From: Apostichopus japonicus | Lineage: Eukaryota; Echinodermata; Holothuroidea; Aspidochirotida; Stichopodidae | Direction: 5' to 3' | Assembly (NCBI RefSeq): GCF_037975245.1 | Contig: NC_092563.1 | Location: 11,003,001 to 11,067,000 of the forward strand | DNA length: 64,000 nt | Shown here: in pieces, positions 27,401 through 41,817 of the stretch | Layout of the letters: every line of letters begins with the position of its first letter | How positions within the stretch are numbered: position 1 is the stretch's first letter | Position numbers and translations under genes: made by a program | Notes under the pieces: model-generated | Databases searched by the model: none | Seen by the model: only the letters and a program-made list of their open reading frames with translations | Told to the model about the DNA's origin: nothing

Positions 27401-27869
27401 CGATCGGTACCGCACATTCATTTTAACGGTACGGCACATTCGATTGTTTGGTATTGCTTATTCGATTGATCGGTAACGCACATTCGATTGATCGGTACCG
27501 CACATTCGATTAATCGGTAAAGCACATTCGATTGATCGGTACCGCACATTCGATTGTTCGGTACGGCACATTCGATTGATCGGTACTGCACATTCGATTG
27601 TTCTGTACGGTAAATTCCATTGTTCGGTACCTATTGATCGCTACTGAACATTCGATTGATCGATACCGCACATTCGTTTATCGGAACCGTACATTCATTT
27701 AAACGGTACGGCACATTCAATTGTTCGGTATTGCTCATTCGATTGATCGAAACCGCACATTCGATTGATCGGTATCGCAAATTCATTTTATCGGTATCGC
27801 ACATTCGATTGATCGGTATCGCAAATTCGATCGATCGGTACCGCACATTCGATTGTTCGGTATCGCACA
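24491..27869 (+). repeat. Array segment without a clear local HOR pair
   Basis: 22-bp units only. Parts recall earlier blocks: 25.06-25.5 kb resembles 18.56-19.0 kb, and 26.5-26.9 kb resembles 1.03-1.3 kb. It contains 14-bp units at 25,291 and 27,632 and an 18-bp unit at 25,964. A run of alternating CATTCCATTTATCGG and GATCGAAACC units lies at 25.6-25.95 kb. No gene was seen. Confidence 0.75.
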
Positions 27870-29060
27870 TTCGATTGATCGGTATCGCACATTCCATGTA
27901 TCGGTACCGCACATTCGATTGATCGGTACCGCACATTCGATTGTTCGGTATCGCACATTCGATTGATCGGTACCGCACATTCGATTGTTCGGTACGGCAC
28001 ATTCGATCGATCGGTACCGCACATTCATTTTAACGGTACGGCACATTCGATTGTTCGGTATCGCACACTCGATTGATCGGTACCGCACATTCGATTGATC
28101 GGTACCGCACATCCTAATTATCGGTATCGCACATTCGATTGATCGAAACCGCACATTCGATTGATCGGTATCGCACATTCGATTGATCGGTACCGCACAT
28201 TCATACTATCGGTATCGCACATTCGATTGATCGGTACCGCACATCCGATTTATCGGTATCGCACATTCGATTGATCGGTATCGCACATTCCATTTATCGG
28301 TGCAGCACATTCGATTGATCGAAACCGCACATTCGATTGATCGGTATCGCAAATTCGATTGATCGGTACCGCACATTCGATTTATCGATACCGCACATTC
28401 GATCGATCGGTACCGCACATTCATTCTATCAGTATCGCACATTCGATTTATCGGTATCGCAAATTCGATCGATCGGTACCGCACATTCGATTGTTCGGTA
28501 TCGCACATTCGATTGATCGGTACCGCACATTCGATTGAACGGTATCGCACATTCGATTAATCGGTAAGCACATTCGATTAATCGGTACCGCACATTCGAC
28601 TGATCGGTACGGCACATTCGATTGATAGGTATCTCACATTAGATTGATCGGTATCGCACATTCGATTGTTCGGTACGGCACATTCGATTGTTCGGTACCG
28701 CACATAAAATTGATCGGTACCGCACATCCTATTTATCGGTATCGCACATTCGATTGATCGGTATCGCACATTCCATTTATCGGTACTGCACATTCGATTG
28801 ATCGGTAGCGCACATTCGATTGTTCGGTACGGCACATTCGATCGATCGGTACCGCACATTCATTTTAACGGTACGGCACATTCGATTGTTTGGTATTGCT
28901 TATTCGATTGATCGGTAACGCACATTCGATTGATCGGTACCGCACATTCGATTGTTCGGTATTTCACATTCGATTGATCGGTACAGCACATTCGATTGTT
29001 CGGTACGGCATATTCTATTGTTCGGTTTCGCACATTCGACTGATCGGTACCGCACATCCG
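27870..29060 (+). repeat. 1.47-kb HOR, copy a
   Basis: Copies a and b match at a spacing of 1,429 bp before about 28,190 and 1,473 bp after it. Copy b has two extra monomers there (units with CGATCGATTAATACC and CACTCGATCGATCGG). 1,473 = 67 x 22 - 1, the missing base being in a 21-bp AATCGGTAAGCAC unit near 28,560. Confidence 0.82.
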
Positions 29061-29298
29061 CTTGATCGATACCGCACATTCGATTGATCGGTATCGCAAA
29101 TTCTATTGATCGGTACGGCACTTTCGATTTATCGATACCGCACATTCGATCGATCGGTACCGCACATTCATTCTATCGGTATCGCACATTCGATTGATCG
29201 GTATCGCAAATTCGATTGATCGGTACCGCACATTCGATTGTTCGGTATCGCACATTCGATTGATCGGTACCGCACATCCTATTTATCGGTACCGCACA

Positions 29299-30533
29299 TT
29301 CGATTGATCGGTATCGCACATTCCATGTATCGGTACCGCACATTCGATTGATCGGTACCGCACATTCGATTGTTCGGTATCGCACATTCGATTGATCGAT
29401 ACCGCACATTCGATTGTTCGGTACGGCACATTCGATCGATCGGTACCGCACATTCATTTTAACGGTACGGCACATTCGATTGTTCGGTATCGCACATTCG
29501 ATTGATCGGTACCGCACATTCGATTGATCGGTACCGCACATCCTAATTATCGGTATCGCACATTCGATTGATCGAAACCGCACATTCGATTGATCGGTAT
29601 CGCCCATTCGATTGATCGGTACCGCACATTCGATCGATTAATACCGCACACTCGATCGATCGGTACCGCACATTCATACTATCGGTATCGCACATTCGAT
29701 TGATCGGTACCGCACATCCGATTTATCGGTATCGCACATTCGATTGATCGGTATCGCACATTCCATTTATCGGTGCAGCACATTCGATTGATCGAAACCG
29801 CACATTCGATTGATCGGTATCGCAAATTCCATTGATCGGTACCGCACATTCGATTTATCGATACCGCACATTCGATCGATCGGTACCGCACATTCATTCT
29901 ATCAGTATCGCACATTCGATTTATCGGTATCGCAAATTCGATCGATCGGTACAGCACATTCGATTGTTCGGTATCGCACATTCGATTGATCGGTACCGCA
30001 CATTCGATTGAACGGTATCGCACATTCGATTAATCGGTAAGCACATTCGATTAATCGGTACCGCACATTCGACTGATCGGTACGGCACATTCGATTGATA
30101 GGTATCTCACATTCGATTGATCGGTATCGCACATTCGATTGTTCGGTACGGCACATTCGATTGTTCGGTACCGCACATAAAATTGATCGGTACCGCACAT
30201 CCTATTTATCGGTATCGCACATTCGATTGATCGGTATCGCACATTCCATTTATCGGTACTGCACATTCGATTGATCGGTAGCGCACATTCGATTGTTCGG
30301 TACGGCACATTCGATTGATCGGTACCGCACATTCATTTTAACGGTACGGCACATTCGATTGTTTGGTATTGCTTATTCGATTGATCGGTAACGCACATTC
30401 GATAGATCGGTACCGCACATTCGATTGTTCGGTATTTCACATTCGATTGATCGGTACAGCACATTCGATTGTTCGGTACGGCACATTCTATTGTTCGGTT
30501 TCGCACATTCGATTGATCGGTACCGCACATCCG
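29299..30533 (+). repeat. 1.47-kb HOR, copy b
   Basis: Second copy, longer by 44 bp. Rare shared landmarks include CGGTGCAGCAC, CACATAAAATTGATCGG and CGGTAGCGCAC units. Confidence 0.82.
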
Positions 30534-30674
30534 ATTGATCGGTACCGCACAATCGATTGATAGGTACCGCACATCCGATTTATCGGTATCGCACATTCGA
30601 TTGATCGGTATCGCACATTCCATTTATCGGTCCGAATATTCGATTGATCGAAGCCGCACATTCGATTGATCGGT

Positions 30675-31512
30675 ACCGCACATTCCATGTATCGGTACCG
30701 CACATTCGATTGATCGGTACCGCACAATCGATTGATCGGTACCGCACATCCGATTTATCGGTATCGCACATTCGATTGATCGGTATCGCACATTCCATTT
30801 ATCGGTCCGCACATTCGATTGATCGAAACCGCACATTCGATTGATAGGTACCGCACATTCCATTGATCGGTACCGCACATTCGATAGATCGGTACCGCAC
30901 ATTCGATTGTTCGGTATCGCGCATTCGATTGATCGGTACTGCACATTCGATTGTTCGGTACGGCAAATTTCATTGTTCGGTACCGATTGATCGCTACTGA
31001 ACATTCGATTGATCGATACCGCACATTCGTTTATCGGAACCGTACATTCATTTAAACGGTACGGCACATTCAATTGTTCGGTATTGCACATTCGATTGAT
31101 CGGTACCGCACATTCGATTGAACGGTATCGCACATTCGATTGATCGGTACCGCACATTCGATTGTTCGGTACGGCACATTCGATTGTTCGGTACAGCACA
31201 TTCGATTGATCGGTACCGCACATCCTAGTTATCGGTATCGCACATTCGATTGATCGGTATCGCACATTCCATTTATCGGTACCGCACATTCGATTGATCG
31301 GTACCGCACATTCGATTGATCGGTATCGCATATTCATTTTATCTGTACCGCACATTCGATTGTTCTGTATCGCACATTCGATTGATCGGTACCGTACATC
31401 CGATTTATCGGTATCGCACATTCCATTGATCGGTATCGCACATTCCATTTATCGGTACCGCACATTCGATTGATAGAAACCGCACATTCGATTGATCGGT
31501 ATCGCAAATTCG
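30675..31512 (+). repeat. 1.6-kb spaced HOR block, copy a
   Basis: Matches 32,348-33,119 at a spacing of 1,673 bp at its left end and 1,607 bp from about 30,885 on. Copy b is therefore shorter by 66 bp (three monomers). A shared rare unit is CGGTCCGCAC (21 bp). The 14-bp unit is at 30,985. Confidence 0.78.
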
Positions 31513-32347
31513 ATTGATCGGTACCGCACATTCGATTTATCGGTACCGCACATTCGATCGATCGGTACGGCACCCTCATTCTATCGGTATCGCACATTCG
31601 ATTGATCGGTATCGCAAATTCGATCGATCGGTACCGCACATTCGATTGTTCGGTATCGCACATTCCATTGATCGGTACCGCAAATTCGATTGTTCGGTAC
31701 TGCACATTCCATTGTTCAGTACCGATTGATCACTGCTGAACATTCGATTGATCGGTACCGCACTTTCGATCGAAATGTACCGTACCGCAATATCATTTTA
31801 ACGGTACGGCACATTCGATTGTTCGGTATTGCACATTCGATTGATCGGTACCGCACATTCGATTGAACGGTATCGCACATTCTATAAATCGGTACCGCAC
31901 ATTCGATTGATCGGTACCGCACATTCGATTGATCGGTACCGCACATTCAATTGTTAGGTATCTTATATTCAATTGTTCGGTACCTCACATTCGATTGATC
32001 GGTACCGCACATTCGATCGACCGGTACCGCACATTCGATTGTTCGGTATCGCACTTTAGATTGATCGGTACCGCACATTCGATTGTTCGGTAGCGCACAT
32101 TCCATTGTTCGGTACCTATTGATCGCTACTGAACATTCGATTGATCGGTACCGCACATTCGATCGATCGGTACCGCACATTCGATTGATCGGTACCGCAT
32201 ATTCGATTGTTCGGTATTTCACATTCGATTGATCGGTACAGCACATTCGATTGTTCGGTACGGCACATTCTATTGTTCGGTTTCGCACATTCGATTGATC
32301 GGTACCGCACATCCGATTTATATGTATCCCACATTCGATTGATCGGT
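31513..32347 (+). repeat. Array between the 1.6-kb blocks, with the first right-arm variants
   Basis: Contains irregular units around 31,770 (CGAAATGTACCGTACCGCAAT) and 14-bp units at 31,724 and 32,117. The CACTATCATTTTAACGG type unit, frequent to the right, first appears near here as AATATCATTTTAACGG. No gene was seen. Confidence 0.75.
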
Positions 32348-33119
32348 ATCGCACATTCCATGTATCGGTACCGCACATTCGATTGATCGTTACCGCACAA
32401 TCGATTGATCGGTACCGCACATCCGATTTATCGGTATCGCACATTCGATTGATCGGTATCGCACATTCCATTTATCGGTCCGCACATTCGATAGATCGGT
32501 ACCGCACATTCGATTGTTCGGTATTGCACATTCGATTGATCGGTACTGCACATTCGATTGTTCGGTACGGCAAATTCCATTGTTCGGTACCGATTGATCG
32601 CTACTGAACATTCGATTGATCGATACCGTACATTCGTTTATCGGAACCGTACATTCATTTAAACGGTACGGCACATTCAATTGTTCGGTATTGCACATTC
32701 GATTGATCGGTATGGCACATTCGATTGAACGGTATCGCACATTCGATTGATCGGTACCGCACATTCGATTGTTCGGTACGGCACATTCGATTGTTCGGTA
32801 CGGCACATTCGATATATCGGTACCGCACATCCTAGTTATCGGTATCGCACATTCGATTGATCGGTATCGCACATTCCATTTATCGGTACCGCACATTCGA
32901 TTGATCGGTACCGCACATTCGATCGATCGGTATCGCATATTCATTTTATCTGTACCGCACATTCGATTGTTCGGTATCGCACATTCGATTGATCGGTACC
33001 GCACATCCGATTTATCGGTATCGCACATTCCATTGATCGGTATTGCACATTCCATTTATCGGTACCGCACATTCGATTGATAGAAACCGCACATTCGATT
33101 GATCGGTATCGCAAATTCG
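32348..33119 (+). repeat. 1.6-kb spaced HOR block, copy b
   Basis: Second copy of 30,675-31,512, shortened by three monomers and carrying the 14-bp unit at 32,592. Similarity ends at TCGACTGTTCGG near 33,119, where copy a has TCGATTGATCGG. Confidence 0.78.
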
Positions 33120-36084
33120 ACTGTTCGGTACGGCACATTCCATTTATCGGTACCGCACATTCTTTTGATCGTTACCGCACATTCGATTGATCGTTACCTA
33201 AGATTCCATTTATCTGTACCGCACATTCCATTTATCGGTACCGCACATTCGATTGATCGGTACCGCATATTCGATTGATAGGTACCGCACATTCGATTTA
33301 TCGGTATCGCACATTAGATTGATCGGTATCGCACATCCATTTATCGGTACCGCACATTCGATCGATCGAAACCGCACATCCGATTGATCGGTTCCGCACA
33401 TTCGATCGATCGGTACCGCATATTAATTTAATCGGTATCGCACATTCGATTGATCGGTATCGCAAATTCGATTGATCGGTACCGCACATTCGACTGTTCG
33501 GTACGGCACATTCCATTGTTCGGTATCGCACATTCGATTGATCGGTACCGCACATTCGTTTGTTCGGTACGGCACATTCCATTGTTCGGTACCGATTGAT
33601 CGCTGCTGAACATTCGATTGATCGGTACCGCACTATCATTTTAACGGTACGGCACATTCGATTGTTTGGTATTGCACATTCGATTGTTCGGTACCGCACA
33701 TTCGATTGAACGGTATTGCACATTCTATTAATCGGTACCGCACATTCGATTGATCGTTACCGCACATTCGATTGATCGGTACCGCACATTCGATTGTTCG
33801 GTATCTCATATTCAATTGATCGGTACCGCACATTCGTTTGTTCGGTACGGCACATTCGATTATTCAGTACCGCACATTCGATTGATCAGTACCGCACATC
33901 CGATTGATCGGTACTGCACATTCGATCGATCGGTACCGCATATTCATTTTATCGGTATCGCACATTCGATTGATCGGTACCGCACATACGATTGTTCGGT
34001 ACCGCACATTCGATCGACCGGTACCGCACATTCGATTGTTCGGTAGCGCACATTCCATTGTTCACTACCGATTGATCGCTACTGAACATTCGATTGATCG
34101 GTACCGCACACTCGATCGATCGGTACCTCACATTCGATTGATCGGTACCGCATATTCGGTCGATCGGTACCGCACATTTTTTTTATCGGTACGGCACATT
34201 CGATTGATCGGTATCGCACATTCGATTGATCGAAACCGCACATTCGATTGATCGGTATCGCACATTCGATCGATCGGTACCGCATATTCCTTTTATCTGT
34301 ACCGCATATTCGATAGATCGGTTCGGCACATTCGATTGATCGGTACCGCACATTAGACTGTTCGGTTTGGCACATTCTATTGTTCGGTACGGCACATTCG
34401 ATTGATCGGTACCGCACATTCGATTGTTGGGTACAGCACATTCTATTGTTCGGTACCGATTGATCGCTGCTGAACATTCGATTGATCGGTACCGCGCTAT
34501 CATTTTAACGGTACGGCACATTCGATTGTTTGGTATTGCACATTCGATTGTTCGGTACCGCACATTCGATTGAACAGTATTGCACATTCTATTAATCGGT
34601 ACCGCACATTCGATTGATCGGTAACGCACATTCGATTGATCGGTACCGCACATTCGATTGTTCGGTATCTCATATTCAATTGATCGGTACCGCACATTCG
34701 TTTGTTCGGTACGGCACATTCGATTATTCAGTACCGCACATTCGATTGATCGGTACCGCACATTCGATTGATCGGTACCGCACATTCGATTGATCGGTAC
34801 CGCACATTCGATTGTTCGGTATCTCATATTCAATTGATCGGTACCGCACATTCGTTTGTTCGGTACGGCACATTCGATTATTCAGTACCGCACATTCGAT
34901 TGATCGGTACCGCACATTCGATTGATCGGTACCGCACATTCGTTTGTTCGGTACGGCACATTCGATTATTCAGTACCGCACATTCGATTGATCGGTACCG
35001 CACATTCGATTGATCGGTACCGCACATTCGTTTGTTCGGTACCGCACATTCGATTATTCAGTACCGCACATTCGATTGATCAGTACCGCACATCCGATTG
35101 ATCGGTACAGCACATTCGATCGATCGGTACCGCACATTCTATTTATCGGTATCGCACATTCGATTGATCGGTATCGCACATTCCATTTATTGGTACCGCA
35201 CATTCGATCGATCGAAACCGCACATTCGATTGATCGGTACCGCACATTCGATTGATCGGTACCGCACATTCGATTGATCGGTACTGCACATTCGATCGAT
35301 CGGTACCGCATATTCATTTTATCGGTATCGCACATTCGATTGATCGGTACCGCACATACGATTGTTCGGTACCGCACATTCGATCGACCGGTACCGCACA
35401 TTCGATTGTTCGGTATCGCACTTTAGATTGATCGGTACCGCACATTCGAATGTTCGGTAGCGCACATTCCATTGTTCGGTACCGATTGATCGCTACTGAA
35501 CATTCGATTGATCGGTACCGCACATTCGATCGATCGGTACCCAACATTCGATTGATCGGTACCGCATATTCGGTCGATCGGTACCGCACATTTTTTTTTA
35601 TCGGTACATTCGATTGTTCGGTATCGCAAATTCGATTGAACGGTACCGCACATTCGATTGTTCGGTACGGTACATTCGATTGATCGGTACCGCACATACG
35701 ATTGTTCGGTACCTCACATTCGATCGACCGGTACCGCACATTCGATTGTTCGGTATCGCACTTTAGATTGATCGGTACCGCATTTTCGAATGTTCGGTAG
35801 CGCACATTCCATTGTTCGGTACCGATTGATCGCTACTGAACATTCGATTGATCGGTACCGCACATTCGATTGATCGAAACCGCACATTCGATTGATCGGT
35901 ATCGTACGTCGATCGATCGGTACCGCAAATTCGTTTTATCGGTACCGCACATTCTATTGTTCGGTATCGCAAATTCGATTGAACGGTACCGCACATTCGA
36001 TTGTTCGGTACGGTACATTCGATTGATCGGTACCGCATATTCGATTGATCGGTATCGCACATTCGATTGATCGGTATCGCTTAT
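33120..36084 (+). repeat. Irregular array segment with short-range duplications
   Basis: Contains a pair at 864-bp spacing (33.60-33.83 and 34.46-34.70 kb). Another pair at 340-bp spacing has 14-bp units at 35,484 and 35,824. There is also a four-monomer tandem near 35 kb. Two units have lengthened T runs (near 34,168 and 35,590), which looks like replication slippage. Confidence 0.75.
34853..35050 (+). repeat. 88-bp tetramer repeats
   Basis: The variant CGTTTGTTCGG recurs at 34,853, 34,941 and 35,029. Each is followed by a GATTATTCAGTACC unit and two consensus units, giving a clean 88-bp (4 x 22) period. One further instance at 34,699 is 154 bp (7 x 22) upstream. Confidence 0.85.
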
Positions 36085-36670
36085 TCCATTGATCGGTACC
36101 GCACATTTGATTGATCGGTACCGCACATTCGATTGATCGGTACCGCACATTCGTTTGATCGATACCGAAGATTCCATTTATCTGTACCGCACATTCCATT
36201 TATCGGAACCGCACATTCTATTTATCGGTATCGCACATTCGATTGATCGGTATCGCACATTCCATTTATCGGTACCGCACATTCGATCGATCGAAACCGC
36301 ACATTCGATTGATCGGTACCGCACATTCGATTGATCGGTACCGCACATTCCATCGATCGGTACCGCACATTAGACTGTTCGGTTCGGCACATTCGATTGT
36401 TCGGTACGGCACATTCGATTGTTCGGTACAGCACATTCGATTGATCGGTACCGCACATTCGATTGTTCGGTACAGCACATTCCATTGTTCGGTACCGATT
36501 GATCGCTGCTGAACATTCGATTGATCGGTACCGCACTTTCGATCGATCGGTACCGCACTATCATTTTAACGGTACGGCACATTCGATTGTTCGGTATTGC
36601 ACATTCCATTGATCGGTACCGCACATTCGATTGAACGGTATCGCACATTGGATTGATCTGTATCGCACAT
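36085..36670 (+). repeat. 586-bp tandem HOR, copy a
   Basis: 586 = 27 x 22 - 8, the deficit being the 14-bp unit at 36,497. Landmarks are CATTTGATTGATCGG, GAAGATTCCATTTATCTG and CACTATCATTTTAACGG. The left edge is uncertain by one or two monomers. Confidence 0.82.
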
Positions 36671-37234
36671 TCCATTTATCGGTACCGCACATTTGATTGA
36701 TCGGTACCGCACATTCGATTGATCGGTACCGCACATTCGATTGATCGGCACCGAAGATTCCATTTATCTGTACCGCACATTCCATTTATCGGTACCGCAC
36801 ATTCTATTTATCGGTATCGCACATTCGATTGATCGGTATCGCACATTCCATTTATTGGTACCGCACATTCGATCGATCGAAACCGCACATTCGATTGATC
36901 GGTACCGCACATTCGATTGATCGGTACCGCACATTCGATCGATCGGTACCGCACATTAGACTGTTCGGTTCGGCACATTCGATTGTTCGATTCGGCACAT
37001 TCGATTGTTCGGTACGGCACATTCGATTGATCGGTACCGCACATTCGATTGTTCGGTACAGCACATTCCATTGTTCGGTACCGATTGATCGCTGCTGAAC
37101 ATTCGATTGATCGGTACCGCACTTTCGATTGATCGGTACCGCACTATCATTTTAACGGTACGGCACAATCAATTGTTCGGTATTGCACATTCCATTGATC
37201 GGTACCGCACATTCGATTGAACGGTATCGCACAT
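36671..37234 (+). repeat. 586-bp tandem HOR, copy b
   Basis: Second copy with the same landmarks at +586 (14-bp unit at 37,083) and several substitutions. The match ends where copy a reads TTGGATTGATCTG and copy b TTCTATTAATCGG. Confidence 0.82.
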
Positions 37235-40174
37235 TCTATTAATCGGTACCGCACATTCGATTGATCGGTATCTCACATTCAATTGATCGGTACCTCACAT
37301 TCCATTGTTCGGTACCGCACATTCGATTGTTCGGTACCGCACATTCGATTGATCGGTACCGCACATCCGATTTATCTGAATCGCACATTCGATTGATCGG
37401 TATCGCACATTCCATTTATCGGTACCGCACATTCGATTGATCGGTACCGCACATTCGATTGTTCGGTATCTCACATTCAATTGATCGGTACCGCACATTC
37501 GATTGATCGTTAACGAACATTCGATTGATCGGTATCGCACATTCCATTTATCGGTACCATTCGATCGATCGAAACCGCACATTCGATTGATCGGTAACGC
37601 ACATTCGATTGTTCGGTACCGCACATTCGATTGATCGGTACCGCACATTCGATTTATCCGTATCGCTCATTCGATTGATCGGAATCGCACATTCCATTTA
37701 TCGGTACCGCACATTCGATTGATCGGTACCGCACATTCGATTGTTCGGTATCTCACATTCAATTGATCGGTACCGCACATTCGATTGTTCGGTATTGCAC
37801 ATTCCATTGATCGGTACCGCACATTCGATTGAACGGTATCGCACATTCTATTAATCGGTACCGCACATTCGATTGATCGGTACCGCACATTCGATTGATC
37901 GGTACCTCACATTCCATTGTTCGGTATCTCACATTCAATTGATCGGTACCGCACATTCGATTGTTCGGTACCGCACATTCGATTGTTCGGTACCGCACAT
38001 TCGATTGATCGGTACCGCACATCCGATTTATCTGTATCGCACATTCGATTGATCGGTATCGCACCTTCCATTTATCGGTATCGCACGTTCGATTGATCGA
38101 CACCGCACAGTCGATTGATCGGTACCGCAAATTCGATTGATCGGTACCGCACATTCGATTGATCGGTACCGCACATTCGATTGATCGGTATCGCACATTC
38201 CATTTATCGGTACCATTCGATCGATCGAAACCGCACATTCGATTGGTCGGTTCCGCACATTCGATTGTTCGGTACCGCACATTCGATTGATCGGTACCGC
38301 ACATCCGATTTATCCGTATCGCACATTCGATTGATCGGTATCGCACATTCCATTTATCGGTACCGCACATTCGATTGATCGGTATCTCACATTCAATTGA
38401 TCGGTACCGCACATCGATTGTTCGGTACCGCACATTCCATTTATCGGTATCGCACATTCGATTGATCGGTACCGCACATCCGATTTATCTGTATCGCACA
38501 TTCGATTGATCGGTATCGCACATTCCATTTATCGGTATCGCACATTCGATTGATCGAAACCGCACAGTCGATTGATCGGTACCGCAATTTCGATTGATCG
38601 GTACCGCACATTCGATTGATCGGTACCGCACATTCGATTGATCGGTAACGCACATTCGATTGATCGGTATCGAACATTCGATTGATCGGTACCGCACATT
38701 CGATTTATCGATATCGCAAATTCGATTGATCGGTATCGCACATTCCATTTATCGGTACCTCACATTCGATCGATCTGTACCGCACATTCGATCGATCGGT
38801 ACCGCACATTAGACTGTTCGGTTCGGCCCATTCGATTGTTCGGTACGGCACATTCGATTGGTCGGTACCGCACATTCGATTGATCGGTACCGCACATTCG
38901 ATCGATCGGTACCGCACATTCGATTGTTCGGTATCGCACATTCGATTCATCGGTACCGCACATTCGATTGTTCGGTACGGCACATTCCATTGTTCGGTAC
39001 CGATTGATCGCTGCTGAACATTCGATTGATCGGTACCGCACTTTCGATCGATCGATACCGCACTATCATTTTAACGGTATGGCACATTCGATTGTTCGGT
39101 ATTGCACATTCGATTGAACGGTATCGCACATTCTATTAATCTTTACCGCACATTCGATGGACCGGTACCGCACATTCGATTGATCGGTACCGCACATTCG
39201 ATTGTTTCGGTATCTCATATTCAATTGATCAATACCGCACATTCGTTTGTTCGGTACGGCACATTCGATTATTCAGTACCGCACATTCGATTGATCGGTA
39301 CCGCACATTCGATTGATCGGTACCGAAGATTCCATTTATCTGTACCGCACATTCCATTTATCGGTACCGCAAATTCGATTGATCGGTACCGCACATTCGA
39401 TTGATCGGTACCGCACATTCGATTGATCGGTATCGCACATTCCATTTATCGGTACCATTCGATCGATCGAAACCGCACATTCGATTGATCGGTTCCGCAC
39501 ATTCGATTGTTCGGTACCGCACATTCGATTGATCGGTACCGCACATCCGATTTATCCGTATCGCACATTCGATTGATCGGTATCGCACATTCCATTTATC
39601 GGTACCGCACATTCGATTGTTCGGTATCTCACATTCAATTGATCGGTACCGCACAATCGATTGTTCGGTACCGCACATTCCATTTATCGGTATCGCACAT
39701 TCGATTGATCGGTACCGCACATCCGATTTATCTGTATCGCACATTCGATTGATCGGTATCGCACATTCCATTTATCGGTATCGCACATTCGATTGATCGA
39801 AACCGCACAGTCGATTGATCGGTACCGCACTTTCGATTGATCGGTACCGCACATTCGATTGATCGGTACCGCACATTCGATTGATCGGTATAGCAGTTTC
39901 GATTGATCGGTACCGCACTATCATTTTAACGGTACGGCACATTCGATTGATCAGTACCGCACATTCGATTGATCGGTACCGCACATTCGATTGATCGGTA
40001 CCGCACATTCGATTGATCGGTACCTTACATTCGTATATCGCTACCGAACATTTTATTCATCGGTACCGCATATTCGATTTATCGGTTCCGCACATTCGAT
40101 TTATCGGTACCGAACATTTGATTGATCGGTACCGCACATTCGGTCGATTGGTACCGCACATTTAATTTATCGGT
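37235..40174 (+). repeat. Array segment with a 1.24-kb spaced duplication
   Basis: The stretch 38,121-38,640 matches 39,363-39,883 at 1,242-1,243 bp. An 18-bp unit lacking GCAC (GGTACC directly followed by ATTCGATCGATCG) occurs at 37,559, 38,215 and 39,457. A 23-bp unit with TTGTTTCGG lies near 39,204. No gene was seen. Confidence 0.78.
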
Positions 40175-41475
40175 ACGTCACATTCGATTGTTCGGTATCG
40201 CTTATTCCATTTATCGGTACCGCACATTCGATTGATCGGTACCGCACATTCGATTGACCGGTTCGGCACATTCGATTGATCGGTACCGAATATTCCATTT
40301 ACCTGAACCGCACATTCCATTTATCGGTACCGCACATTCCATCGATCGATACCGCATATATCGATCGATCGGTACCGCACATTCGATTGTTCGGTATCGC
40401 ACATTCGATTGATCGGTACCGCACATTCGATTGTTCGGTACCGCACTTTCATTTTAACGGTATGGCACATTCCATTGTTCGGAACCGCACATTCCAGTGA
40501 TCGGTACCGCACATTTGACTGTTCGGTTCGGCATATTCGATTGTTCGGTACCGCATATTTGATTGATCGGTACCGCACAATCGATCGATCGGTATCGCTT
40601 ATTCCATTTATCGGTACCGCACATTTGATTGATCAGTACCGCACATTCGATTGACCGGTTCGGCACATTCGATTGATCGGTACCGAATATTCCATTTACC
40701 TGAACCGCACATTCCATTTATCGGTATCGCACATTCGATTGATCGGTATCGCAAATTCGATTGATCGGTACCGCACATTAGACTGTTCGGTTCGGCACAT
40801 TCGATTGTTCGGTACGGCACATTCGATTATTCGGTACCGCACATTCGATTTTTCGGTACCGCAAATTCGATCGATCGGTACCGCACATTCGATTGTTCGG
40901 TATCGCACATTCGATTGATCGGTACCGCACATTCGATTGTTCGGTACCGCACTATCATTTTAACGGTATGGCACATTCCATTGTTCGGTACCGCACATTC
41001 CAGTGATCGGTACCGCACATTCGATTGAACGGTATCACACATTCTATTAATCGGTACCGCACATTCGATTGATCGGTACCGCACATTCGATTGATCGGTA
41101 CCGCACATTCGATTGTACGGTATCTCACATTCGATTGATCGGTAACGCACATTCGATTGTTAGGTATCGCACATTCGATTGATCGGTACCGCACATTCCA
41201 TTTATCGGTACCGCACATTCGATTGATCGAAGCCGCACAGTCGATTGATCGGTACCGCATATTCGATTGATCGGTACCGCACATTCGATTTATCGGTATC
41301 GCACATTCGATTGATCGGTATCGCACATTCCATTTATCGGTACCGCACATTCGATTTATCGGTATCGCACATTCGATTGATCGGTTCCACACATTCTATA
41401 GATCGGTACCGCACATTCGATCGATCGGTACCGCATATTCATTTAATCGGTATTGCACATTCGATTGATCGGTAT
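40175..41475 (+). repeat. 1.6-kb spaced HOR pair, copy a
   Basis: Matches 41,818-43,182 at spacings that step from 1,643 to 1,619, then 1,641 and 1,707. The last two steps are one and three monomers; the first is a 24-bp difference at a CATATATCGATCG / CATATCGATTG junction. Shared landmarks include GATTGACCGGTTCGG, TTCCATTTACCTG and CATTCCAGTGATCGG. Confidence 0.82.
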
Positions 41476-41817
41476 CGCAAATTCGATTGATCGGTACCGC
41501 ACATTCGACTGTTCGGTTCGGCATATTCGATTGTTCGGTACCGCATATTTGATTGATCGGTACCGCACATTCGATCGATCGGTACCGCACATTCGATTGT
41601 TCGGTATCGCACATTCGATTGATTGGTACCGCACATTCGATTGTTCGGTACGGCACTTTCCATTGTTCGGTATCGATTGATCGCTGCTGAACATTCGATT
41701 GATCGGTACCGCACTCTCGATCGATAGGTACCGCACAATCATTTTAACGGTACGGCACATTCGATTGATCGGTACCGCACATTCGATTGATCGGTACCGC
41801 ACATTTGATTGTTCGAT

